From NCBI GenBank assembly GCA_949987565.1, contig OX465118.1:5546538-5610537 (forward strand): a stretch of DNA of 64,000 nucleotides. The letters run 5' to 3'. A program made the translations under genes and the position numbers. How positions within the stretch are numbered: the first letter of the stretch is position 1; every line of letters starts with the position of its first letter. Positions 26,017 through 38,900 of the stretch are shown here, piece by piece. The notes beneath the pieces were generated by a model. The model searched no databases. It was not told the origin of the DNA and saw only the letters and a program-made list of their open reading frames with translations. The DNA is from Luidia sarsii. Its lineage: Eukaryota > Echinodermata > Asteroidea > Paxillosida > Luidiidae.

Positions 26017-27761
26017 TCGCTAACATGTATCAGATGTCCCTAACTGTTGCGTAACACAAGTGGCCTTGTGTGAAAGACGCTCGCCTGCCAACGTGTAGGT
26101 TCGTGGTTCGATCCCGGGGGTATTTTTAACTTATTTTTTTCTCAGCACGATAGTGCGGTATAAGGTGTTTAAAAAACTCCGGCAAACACCAACGTCGCAT
26201 GTGGCGCATCTAGATGGGTCGCTGTGACGCTGGGACTGTTCTCGTAATCCAGGTTCGCGTCTTCGTACAGGGACACATGCGTTTGGTCGACTCGGCGGCC
26301 AAGGTCTAGGGGCCGCTGTGTTTCCTCCCTCACATGGCGCAGGGTCTACGGGCCTATATGGATGAGGGCAGGGAAGGACGTGTGGTGGACCGGTACCGAG
26401 GCCTTAAGAGCTCTAATAGATCCGTGCACACGGGACGACCCTGGAGGTCCCGGGGATCTGAAAGCTTGGACTGACACCGCATAACTTTTTTTCTCGCAAA
26501 CTTTGATTTTTTAAGTGTTTCGTGCTCGTTTTTTTCTATTCATTTTTAGCTGTTTCGTCTTCCGAAACAGCTTTTGTTTTCGTTTTTTTTTTCTATACAT
26601 TTTGTTTTTTCTCTCCACTTTTTTGTCCATCTGTTTCGGTCTTCCGAAACGGCTCTTGTCTTCGTTCTGTTTTGTTTTCCTATTCAACTTTTTTCTTAGT
26701 TGTTTCGGTCTTTCAAAAACAGCTCTTGTTTTCGTTTTTTTTGTAAATACCCTTTTTTCCCTTTTTTTAACGTGTAAGATATCCGAAACTGTTGTAGTAG
26801 AAAACTTGTGTGAAAGACGCTCGACTGCCAACGTGTAGGTTCGTGGTTCGATCGCGGGGGTATTTTTCTCTTATGTTTGTTCTCAGCACGACTTAAGCGG
26901 CTCTATGAAATTGGGTCATGATTCTTAGAAGACCATACACAGACGGTCCTGGCAGAAATTGGAAATAATGACGTCGATCAGCAGGTGTCAATTTACGTTG
27001 CTTTAAAGAAGCCATAGGTATACACTTTTTTGACAACTGTATTGCGCTTATGAATAACTGAGGGTTCCTAAACTTTGGTTGAGAAAGCAGAAGGGAATAG
27101 AAATCGTATTTATTTTTTCATCTTCATTATGTTGGAAATAATAACCAAGAGTCCAAATAATTATGAGGTCATTATATTTCATAAAAAAATTGTCACTTTG
27201 AGCACAATGCACGTGACATGAATTTAAAGGTACCTGCTTGGAAAGAACTCGTTACTGTCACTTTATCAGCTGCCACGTAACATGGGTGTAAAGTTGTGGT
27301 TTTCCCCTTGCGGTTTAGAACACAATTTTTATCAACCATTCAATTTGCTGCTTCCCTCAATCTACATGATATCCGATTTTGTACCGTTTGATCAATGATC
27401 ATCAGCTTCGGGTGATCTTCCAATAATAATGTGTCAGTGTAATGCGTCACTTGACATTAAAGCTGCATTATTTTAACTGGGAAGAGTTATCGTATTGTAC
27501 ATGTTGCTTCAGGTTGAAACTTTGCTTGAGTTTAGAATCGACAATATTAAAGGTAAAATTTAACTGACATGACATGATTTTCACGTCAAACCTCACTAAC
27601 ATTTTCACTTGAACAATTTTGTACATGCATGCCATTGTACTGCGCCATGCATAATAATTATGGCTTACGGAAGTACAGTATTTTAGTGTGCTGCACCCTT
27701 TACTCGCGACGAAATCCAAAAGCCCGCCGTCAACGGCCATGCCCCGTATTTTTAATCGGGT
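26017..27761 (+). repeat. Type H satellite unit
   Basis: It carries all the H markers (GTCCCTAACTG, CTCCGGC, GTGTGGTGG, CTTGGACTG, ACACAATTTTTATC). It follows the F/G chimera, so the pair F/G-H stands where a G-H pair would be expected. Confidence 0.85.
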
Positions 27762-30700
27762 TCGCTAACATGTATCAGATGTCCGTAACTGTTGCGTAAC
27801 ACAAGTGGCCTTGTGTGAAAGACGCTCGCCTGCCAACGTGTAGGTTCGTGGTTCGATCCCGGGGGTATTTTTAACTTATTTTTTTCTCAGCACGATAGTG
27901 CGGTATAAGGTGTTTAAAAAACTCCCGCAAACACCAACGTCGCATGTGGCGCATCTAGATGGGTCGCTGTGACGCTGGGACTGTTCTCGTAATCCAGGTT
28001 CGCGTCTTCGTACAGGGACACATGCGTTTGGTCGACTCGGCGGCCAAGGTCTAGGGGCCGCTGTGTTTCCTCCCTCACATGGCGCAGGGTCTACGGGCCT
28101 ATATGGATGAGGGCAGGGAAGGACGTGCGGTGGACCGGTACCGAGGCCTTAAGAGCTCTAATAGATCCGTGCACACGGGACGACCCTGGAGGTCCCGGGG
28201 ATCTGAAAGCTTGGTCTGACACCGCATAACTTTTTTTCTCGCAAACTTTGATTTTTTAAGTGTTTCGTGCTCGTTTTTTTCTATTCATTTTTAGCTGTTT
28301 CGTCTTCCGAAACAGCTTTTGTTTTCGTTTTTTTTTTTCTATACATTTTGTTTTTTTCTCCACTTTTTTGTCCATCTGTTTCGGTCTTCCGAAACGGCTC
28401 TTGTCTTCGTTCTGTTTTGTTTTCCTATTCAACTTTTTTCTTAGTTGTTTCGGTCTTTCAAAAACAGCTCTTGTTTTCGTTTTTTGTAAATACCCTTTTT
28501 TCACTTTTTTTTTTAACGTGTAAGATATCCGAAACTGTTGTAGTAGAAAACTTGTGTGAAAGACGCTCGACTGCCAACGTGTAGGTTCGTGGTTCGATCG
28601 CGGGGGTATTTTTCTCTTATTTTTGTTCTCAGCACGACTTAAGCGGCTCTATGAAATTGGGTCATGATTCTTAGAAGACCATACACAGACGGTCCTGGCA
28701 GAAATTGGAAATAATGACGTCGATCAGCAGTTGTCAATTTACGTTGCTTTAAAGAAGCCATAGGTATACACTTTTTTGACAACTGTATTGCGCTTATGAA
28801 TAACTGAGGGTTCCTAAACTTTGGTTGAGAAAGCAGAAGGGAATAGAAATCGTATTAATTTTTTCATCTTCATTATGTTGGAAATAATAACCAAGAGTCC
28901 AAATAATTATGAGGTCATTATATTTCATAAAAAAATTGTCACTTTGAGCACAATGCACGTGACATGAATTTAAAGGTACCTGCTTGGAAAGAACTCGTTA
29001 CTGTCACTTTATCAGCTCCCACGTAACATGGGTGTAAAGTTGTGGTTTTCCCCTTGCGGTTTAGAACACCATTTTTGTCAACCATTCAATTTGCTGCTTC
29101 CCTCAATCTACATGATATCCGAATTTGTACCGTTTGATCAATGATCATCAGCTTCGGGTGATCTTCCAATAATAATGTGTCAGTGTAATGCGTCACTTGA
29201 CATTAAAGCTGCATTATTTTAACTGGGAAGAGTTATCGTATTGTACATGTTGCTTCAGGTTGAAACTTTGCTTGAGTTTAGAATCGACAATATTTAAGGT
29301 AAAATTTAACTGACATGACATGATTTTCACGTCAAACCTCACTAACATTTTCACTTGAACAATTTTGTACATGCATGCCATTGTACTGCGCCATGCATAA
29401 TAATTATGGCTTACGGAAGTACAGTATTTTAGTGTGCTGCACCCTTTACTCGCGACGAAATCCAAAAGCCCGCCGTCAACGGCCATGCCCCGTATTTTTA
29501 ATCGGGTTCGCTAACATGTATCAGATGTCCCTAACTGTTGCGTAACACAAGTGGCCTTGTGTGAAAGACGCTCGCCTGCCAACGTGTAGGTTCGTGGTTC
29601 GATCCCGGGGGTATTTTTAACTTATTTTTTTCTCAGCACGATAGTGCGGTATAAGGTGTTTAAAAAACTCCGGCAAACACCAACGTCGCATGTGGCGCAT
29701 CTAGATGGGTCGCTGTGACGCTGGGACTGTTCTCGTAATCCAGGTTCGCGTCTTCGTACAGGGACACATGCGTTTGGTCGACTCGGCGGCCAAGGTCTAG
29801 GGGCCGCTGTGTTTCCTCCCTCACATGGCGCAGGGTCTACGGGCCTATATGGATGAGGGCAGGGAAGGACGTGTGGTGGACCGGTACCGAGGCCTTAAGA
29901 GCTCTAATAGATCCGTGCACACGGGACGACCCTGGAGGTCCCGGGGATCTGAAAGCTTGGACTGACACCGCATAACTTTTTTTCTCGCAAACTTTGATTT
30001 TTTAAGTGTTTCGTGCTCGTTTTTTTCTATTCATTTTTAGCTGTTTCGTCTTCCGAAACAGCTTTTGTTTTCGTTTTTTTTTTCTATACATTTTGTTTTT
30101 TCTCTCCACTTTTTTGTCCATCTGTTTCGGTCTTCCGAAACGGCTCTTGTCTTCGTTCTGTTTTGTTTTCCTATTCAACTTTTTTCTTAGTTGTTTCGGT
30201 CTTTCAAAAACAGCTCTTGTTTTCGTTTTTTTTGTAAATACCCTTTTTTCCCTTTTTTTAACGTGTAAGATATCCGAAACTGTTGTAGTAGAAAACTTGT
30301 GTGAAAGACGCTCGACTGCCAACGTGTAGGTTCGTGGTTCGATCGCGGGGGTATTTTTCTCTTATGTTTGTTCTCAGCACGACTTAAGCGGCTCTATGAA
30401 ATTGGGTCATGATTCTTAGAAGACCATACACAGACGGTCCTGGCAGAAATTGGAAATAATGACGTCGATCAGCAGGTGTCAATTTACGTTGCTTTAAAAA
30501 AGCCATAGGTATACACTTTTTTGACAACTGTATTGCGCTTATGAATAACTGAGGGTTCCTAAACTTTGGTTGAGAAAGCAGAAGGGAATAGAAATCGTAT
30601 TTATTTTTTCATCTTCATTATGTTGGAAATAATAACCAAGAGTCCAAATAATTATGAGGTCATTATATTTCATAAAAAAATTGTCACTTTGAGCACAATG

Positions 30701-32992
30701 CACGTGACATGAATTTAAAGGTACCTGCTTGGAAAGAACTCGTTACTGTCACTTTATCAGCTGCCACGTAACATGGGTGTAAAGTTGTGGTTTTCCCCTT
30801 GCGGTTTAGAACACAATTTTTATCAACCATTCAATTTGCTGCTTCCCTCAATCTACATGATATCCGATTTTGTACCGTTTGATCAATGATCATCAGCTTC
30901 GGGTGATCTTCCAATAATAATGTGTCAGTGTAATGCGTCACTTGACATTAAAGCTGCATTATTTTAACTGGGAAGAGTTATCGTATTGTACATGTTGCTT
31001 CAGGTTGAAACTTTGCTTGAGTTTAGAATCGACAATATTAAAGGTAAAATTTAACTGACATGACATGATTTTCACGTCAAACCTCACTAACATTTTCACT
31101 TGAACAATTTTGTCCATGCCATTTTACTGCGCCATGCATAATAATTATGGCTTACGGAAGTACAGTATTTTAGTGTGCTTCACCCTTTACTCGCGACGAA
31201 ATCCAAAAGCCCGCCGTCAACGGCCATGCCCCGTATTTTTAATCGGGTTCGCTAACATGTATCAGATGTCCGTAACTGTTGCGTAACACAAGTGGCCTTG
31301 TGTGAAAGACGCTCGCCTGCCAACGTGTAGGTTCGTGGTTCGATCCCGGAGGTATTTTTAACTAATTTTTTTCTCAGCACGATAGTGCGGTATAAGGTGT
31401 TTAAAAAACTCCCGCAAACACCAACGTCGCATGTGGCGCATCTAGATGGGTCGCTGTGACGCTGGGACTGTTCTCGTAATCCAGGTTCGCGTCTTCGTAC
31501 AGGGACACATGCGTTTGGTCGACTCGGCGGCCAAGGTCTAGGGGCCGCTGTGTTTCCTCCCTCACATGGCGCAGGGTCTACGGGCCTATATGGATGAGGG
31601 CAGGGAAGGACGTGCGGTGGACCGGTACCGAGGCCTTAAGAGCTCTAATAGATCCGTGCACACGGGACGACCCTGGAGGTCCCGGGGATCTGAAAGCTTG
31701 GTCTGACACCGCATAACTTTTTTTCTCGCAACCTTTGATTTTTTAAGTGTTTCGTGCTCGTTTTTTTCTATTCATTTTTAGCTGTTTCGTCTTCCGAAAC
31801 AGCTTTTGTTTTCGTTTTTTTTTCTATACATTTTGTTTTTTTCTCCCCTGTTTTGTCCATCTGTTTCGGTCTTCCGAAACGGCTCTTGTCTTCGTTCTGT
31901 TTTGTTTTCCTATTCAACTTTTTTCTTAGTTGTTTAGGTCTTTCAAAAACAGCTCTTGTTTTCGTTTTTTGTAAATACCCTTTTTTCACTTTTTTTTTTA
32001 ACGTGTAAGATATCCGAAACTGTTGTAGTAGAAAACTTGTGTGAAAGACGCTCGACTGCCAACGTGTAGGTTCGTGGTTCGATCGCGGGGGTATTTTTCT
32101 CTTATTTTTGTTCTCAGCACGACTTAAGCGGCTCTATGAAATTGGGTCATGATTCTTAGAAGACCATACACAGACGGTCCTGGCAGAAATTGGAAATAAT
32201 GACGTCGATCAGCAGGTGTCAATTTACGTTGCTTTAAAGAAGCCATAGGTATACACTTTTTTGACAACTGTATTGCGCTTATGAATAACTGAGGGTTCCT
32301 AAACTTTGGTTGAGAAAGCAGAAGGGAATAGAAATCGTATTAATTTTTTCATCTTCATTATGTTGGAAATAATAACCAAGAGTCCAAATAATTATGAGGT
32401 CATTATATTTCATAAAAAAATTGTCACTTTGAGCACAATGCACGTGACATGAATTTAAAGGTACCTGCTTGGAAAGAACTCGTTACTGTCACTTCATCAG
32501 CTGCCACGTAACATGGGTGTAAAGTTGTGGTTTTTCCCTTGCGGTTTAGAACACCATTTTTGTCAACCATTCAATTTGCTGCTTCCCTCAATCTACATGA
32601 TATCCGAATTTGTACCGTTTGATCAATGATCATCAGCTTCGGGTGATCTTCCAATAATAAAGTGTCAGTGTAATGCGTCACTTGACATTAAAGCTGCATT
32701 ATTTTAACTGGGAAGAGTTATCGTATTGTACATGTTGCTTCAGGTTGAAACTTTGCTTGAGTTTAGAATCGACAATATTAAAGGTAAAATTTAACTGACA
32801 TAACATGATTTTCACGTCAAACCTCACTAACATTTTCACTTGAACACTTTTGTACATGCATGCCATTGTACTGCGCCATGCATAATAATTATGGCTTACG
32901 GAAGTACAGTATTTTAGTGTGCTGCACCCTTTACTCGCGACGAAATCCAAAAGCCCGCCGTCAACGGCCATGCCCCGTATTTTTAATCGGGT
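27762..32992 (+). repeat. Higher-order block G-H-I (units 17-19)
   Basis: Units G', H and I recur as a group exactly 8720 bp downstream at 36482-41712. I saw only a handful of differences, including AGCAGTTG against AGCAGGTG (28731), CAGCTCCC against CAGCTGCC (about 29018) and AAAAAAGCC against AAAGAAGCC (about 30499). Unit 18 has a 4-bp deletion (GTCCATGCCATTTTAC) shared with unit 23. Unit 19 has CCGGAGGTATT in head A, shared with unit 24. Confidence 0.87.
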
Positions 32993-35900
32993 TCGCTAAC
33001 ATGTATCAGATGTCCGTAACTGTTGCGTAACACAAGCGGCCTTGTGTGAAAGACGCTCGCCTGCCAACGTGTAGGTTCGTGGTTCGATCCCGGGGGTATT
33101 TTTAACTTATTTTTTTCTCAGCACGATAGTGCGGTATAAGGTGTTTAAAAAACTCCCGCAAACACCAACGTCGCTTGTGGCGCATCTAGATGGGTCGCTG
33201 TGACGCTGGGACTGTTCTCGTAATCCAGGTTCGCGTCTTCGTACAGGGACACATGCGTTTGGTCGACTCGGCGGCCAAGGTCTAGGGGCCGCTGTGTTTC
33301 CTCCCTCACATGGCGCAGGGTCTACGGGCCTATATGGATGAGGGCAGGGAAGGACGTGCGGTGGACCGGTACCGAGGCCTTAAGAGCTCTAATAGATCCG
33401 TGCACACGGGACGACCCTGGAGGTCCCGGGGATCTGAAAGCTTGGTCTGACACCGCATAACTTTTTTTCTCGCAAACTTTGATTTTTTAAGTGTTTCGTG
33501 CTCGTTTTTTTCTATTCATTTTTAGCTGTTTCGTCTTCCGAAACAGCTTTTGTTTTCGTTTTTTTTTTCTATACATTTTGTTTTTTCTCTCCACTTTTTT
33601 GTCCATCTGTTTCGGTCTTCCGAAACGGCTCTTGTCTTTGTACTGTTTTGTTTTCCTATTCAACTTTTTTCTTAGTTGTTTCGGTCTTTCAAAAACAGCT
33701 CTTGTTTTCGTTTTTTGTAAATACCCTTTTTTCCCTTTTTTTTAACGTGTAAGATATCCGAAACTGTTGTAGTAGAAAACTTGTGTGAAAGACGCTCGAC
33801 TGCCAACGTGTAGGTTCGTGGTTCGATCCCGGGGGTATTTTTCTCTTATGTTTGTTCTCAGCACGACTTAAGCGGCTCTATGAAATTGGGTCATGATTCT
33901 TAGAAGACCATACACAGACGGTCCTGGCAGAAATTGGAAATAATGACGTCGATCAGCAGGTGTCAATTTACGTTGCTTTAAAGAAGCCATAGGTATACAC
34001 TTTTTTGACAACTGTATTGCGCTTATGAATAACTGAGGGTTCCTAAACTTTGGTTGAGAAAGCAGAAGGGAATAGAAATCGTATTAATTTTTTCATCTTC
34101 ATTATGTTGGAAATAATAACCAAGAGTCCAAATAATTATGAGGTCATTATATTTCATAAAAAAATTGTCACTTTGAGCACAATGCACGTGACATGAATTT
34201 AAAGGTACCTGCTTGGAAAGAACTCGTTACTGTCACTTTATCAGCTGCCACGTAACATGGGTGTAAAGTTGTGGTTTTCCCCTTGCGGTTTAGAACACCA
34301 TTTTTGTCAACCATTCAATTTGCTGCTTCCCTCAATCATCATGATATCCGAATTTGTACCGTTTGATCAATGATCATCAGCTTCGGGTGATCTTCCAATA
34401 ATAATGTGTCAGTGTAATGCGTCACTTGACATTAAAGCTGCATTATTTCAACTGGGAAGAGTTATCGTATTGTACATGTTGCTACAGGTTGAAACTTTGC
34501 TTGAGTTTAGAATCGACAATATTAAAGGTAAAATTTAACTGACATGACATGATTTTCACGTCAAACCTCACTAACATTTTCACTTGAACAATTTTGTACA
34601 TGCATGCCATTGTACTGCGCCATGCATAATAATTATGGCTTACGGAAGTACAGTATTTTAGTGTGCTGCACCCTTTACTCGCGACGAAATCCAAAAGCCC
34701 GCCGTCAACGGCCATGCCCCGTATTTTTAATCGGGTTCGCTAACATGTATCAGATGTCCGTAACTGTTGCGTAACACAAGTGGCCTTGTGTGAAAGACGC
34801 TCGCCTGCCAACGTGTAGGTTCGTGGTTCGATCCCGGGGGTATTTTTAACTTATTTTTTTCTCAGCACGATAGTGCGGTATAAGGTGTTTAAAAAACTCC
34901 CGCAAACACCAACGTCGCATGTGGCGCATCTAGATGGGTCGCTGTGACGCTGGGACTGTTCTCGTAATCCAGGTTCGCGTCTTCGTACAGGGACACATGC
35001 GTTTGGTCGACTCGGCGGCCAAGGTCTAGGGGCCGCTGTGTTTCCTCCCTCACATGGCGCAGGGTCTACGGGCCTATATGGATGAGGGCAGGGAAGGACG
35101 TGCGGTGGACCGGTACCGAGGCCTTAAGAGCTCTAATAGATCCGTGCACACGGGACGGCCCTGGAGGTCCCGGGGATCTGAAAGCTTGGTCTGACACCGC
35201 ATAACTTTTTTTCTCGCAAACTTTGATTTTTTAAGTGTTTCGTGCTCGTTTTTTTCTATTCATTTTTAGCTGTTTCGTCTTCCGAAACAGCTTTTGTTTT
35301 CGTTTTTTTTTCTCTATACATTTTGTTTTTTCTCTCCACTTTTTTGTCCATCTGTTTCGGTCTTCCGAAACGGCTCTTGTCTTCGTTCTGTTTTGTTTTC
35401 CTATTCAACTTTTTTCTTAGTTGTTTCGGTCTTTCAAAAACAGCTCTTGTTTTCGTTTTTTTGTAAATACCCTTTTTTCCCTTTTTTTAACGTGTAAGAT
35501 ATCCGAAACTGTTGTAGTAGAAAACTTGTGTGAAAGACGCTCGACTGCCAACGTGTAGGTTCGTGGTTCGATCGCGGGGGTATTTTTCTCTTATGTTTGT
35601 TCTCAGCACGACTTAAGCGGCTCTATGAAATTGGGTCATGATTCTTAGAAGACCATACACAGACGGTCCTGGCAGAAATTGGAAATAATGACGTCGATCA
35701 GCAGGTGTCAATTTACGTTGCTTTAAAGAAGCCATAGGTATACACTTTTTTGACAACTGTATTGCGCTTATGAATAACTGAGGGTTCCTAAACTTTGGTT
35801 GAGAAAGCAGAAGGGAATAGAAATCGTATTTATTTTTTCATCTTCAATATGTTGAAAATAATAACCAAGAGTCCAAATAATTATGAGGTCATTATATTTC

Positions 35901-38900
35901 ATCAAAAAATTGTCACTTTGAGCACAATGCACATGACATGAATTTAAAGGTACCTGCTTGGAAAGAACTCGTTACTGTCACTTTATCAGCTGCCACGTAA
36001 CATGGGTGTAAAGTTGTGGTTTTCCCCTTGCGGTTTAGAACACCATTTTTGTCAACCATTCAATTTGCTGCTTCCCTCAATCTACATGATATCCGAATTT
36101 GTACCGTTTGATCAATGATCATCAGCTTCGGGTGATCTTCCAATAATAATGTGTCAGTGTAATGCGTCACTTGACATTAAAGCTGCATTATTTCAACTGG
36201 GAAGAGTTATCGTATTGTACATGTTGCTACAGGTTGAAACTTTGCTTGAGTTTAGAATCGACAATATTAAAGGTAAAATTTAACTGACATGACATGATTT
36301 TCACGTCAAACCTCACTAACATTTTCACTTGAACAATTTTGTACATGCATGCCATTGTACTGCGCCATGCATAATAATTATGGCTTACGGAAGTACAGTA
36401 TTTTAGTGTGCTGCACCCTTTACTCGCGACGAAATCCAAAAGCCCGCCGTCAACGGCCATGCCCCGTATTTTTAATCGGGTTCGCTAACATGTATCAGAT
36501 GTCCGTAACTGTTGCGTAACACAAGTGGCCTTGTGTGAAAGACGCTCGCCTGCCAACGTGTAGGTTCGTGGTTCGATCCCGGGGGTATTTTTAACTTATT
36601 TTTTTCTCAGCACGATAGTGCGGTATAAGGTGTTTAAAAAACTCCCGCAAACACCAACGTCGCATGTGGCGCATCTAGATGGGTCGCTGTGACGCTGGGA
36701 CTGTTCTCGTAATCCAGGTTCGCGTCTTCGTACAGGGACACATGCGTTTGGTCGACTCGGCGGCCAAGGTCTAGGGGCCGCTGTGTTTCCTCCCTCACAT
36801 GGCGCAGGGTCTACGGGCCTATATGGATGAGGGCAGGGAAGGACGTGCGGTGGACCGGTACCGAGGCCTTAAGAGCTCTAATAGATCCGTGCACACGGGA
36901 CGACCCTGGAGGTCCCGGGGATCTGAAAGCTTGGTCTGACACCGCATAACTTTTTTTCTCGCAAACTTTGATTTTTTAAGTGTTTCGTGCTCGTTTTTTT
37001 CTATTCATTTTTAGCTGTTTCGTCTTCCGAAACAGCTTTTGTTTTCGTTTTTTTTTTTCTATACATTTTGTTTTTTTCTCCACTTTTTTGTCCATCTGTT
37101 TCGGTCTTCCGAAACGGCTCTTGTCTTCGTTCTGTTTTGTTTTCCTATTCAACTTTTTTCTTAGTTGTTTCGGTCTTTCAAAAACAGCTCTTGTTTTCGT
37201 TTTTTGTAAATACCCTTTTTTCACTTTTTTTTTTAACGTGTAAGATATCCGAAACTGTTGTAGTAGAAAACTTGTGTGAAAGACGCTCGACTGCCAACGT
37301 GTAGGTTCGTGGTTCGATCGCGGGGGTATTTTTCTCTTATTTTTGTTCTCAGCACGACTTAAGCGGCTCTATGAAATTGGGTCATGATTCTTAGAAGACC
37401 ATACACAGACGGTCCTGGCAGAAATTGGAAATAATGACGTCGATCAGCAGGTGTCAATTTACGTTGCTTTAAAGAAGCCATAGGTATACACTTTTTTGAC
37501 AACTGTATTGCGCTTATGAATAACTGAGGGTTCCTAAACTTTGGTTGAGAAAGCAGAAGGGAATAGAAATCGTATTAATTTTTTCATCTTCATTATGTTG
37601 GAAATAATAACCAAGAGTCCAAATAATTATGAGGTCATTATATTTCATAAAAAAATTGTCACTTTGAGCACAATGCACGTGACATGAATTTAAAGGTACC
37701 TGCTTGGAAAGAACTCGTTACTGTCACTTTATCAGCTGCCACGTAACATGGGTGTAAAGTTGTGGTTTTCCCCTTGCGGTTTAGAACACCATTTTTGTCA
37801 ACCATTCAATTTGCTGCTTCCCTCAATCTACATGATATCCGAATTTGTACCGTTTGATCAATGATCATCAGCTTCGGGTGATCTTCCAATAATAATGTGT
37901 CAGTGTAATGCGTCACTTGACATTAAAGCTGCATTATTTTAACTGGGAAGAGTTATCGTATTGTACATGTTGCTTCAGGTTGAAACTTTGCTTGAGTTTA
38001 GAATCGACAATATTTAAGGTAAAATTTAACTGACATGACATGATTTTCACGTCAAACCTCACTAACATTTTCACTTGAACAATTTTGTACATGCATGCCA
38101 TTGTACTGCGCCATGCATAATAATTATGGCTTACGGAAGTACAGTATTTTAGTGTGCTGCACCCTTTACTCGCGACGAAATCCAAAAGCCCGCCGTCAAC
38201 GGCCATGCCCCGTATTTTTAATCGGGTTCGCTAACATGTATCAGATGTCCCTAACTGTTGCGTAACACAAGTGGCCTTGTGTGAAAGACGCTCGCCTGCC
38301 AACGTGTAGGTTCGTGGTTCGATCCCGGGGGTATTTTTAACTTATTTTTTTCTCAGCACGATAGTGCGGTATAAGGTGTTTAAAAAACTCCGGCAAACAC
38401 CAACGTCGCATGTGGCGCATCTAGATGGGTCGCTGTGACGCTGGGACTGTTCTCGTAATCCAGGTTCGCGTCTTCGTACAGGGACACATGCGTTTGGTCG
38501 ACTCGGCGGCCAAGGTCTAGGGGCCGCTGTGTTTCCTCCCTCACATGGCGCAGGGTCTACGGGCCTATATGGATGAGGGCAGGGAAGGACGTGTGGTGGA
38601 CCGGTACCGAGGCCTTAAGAGCTCTAATAGATCCGTGCACACGGGACGACCCTGGAGGTCCCGGGGATCTGAAAGCTTGGACTGACACCGCATAACTTTT
38701 TTTCTCGCAAACTTTGATTTTTTAAGTGTTTCGTGCTCGTTTTTTTCTATTCATTTTTAGCTGTTTCGTCTTCCGAAACAGCTTTTGTTTTCGTTTTTTT
38801 TTTCTATACATTTTGTTTTTTCTCTCCACTTTTTTGTCCATCTGTTTCGGTCTTCCGAAACGGCTCTTGTCTTCGTTCTGTTTTGTTTTCCTATTCAACT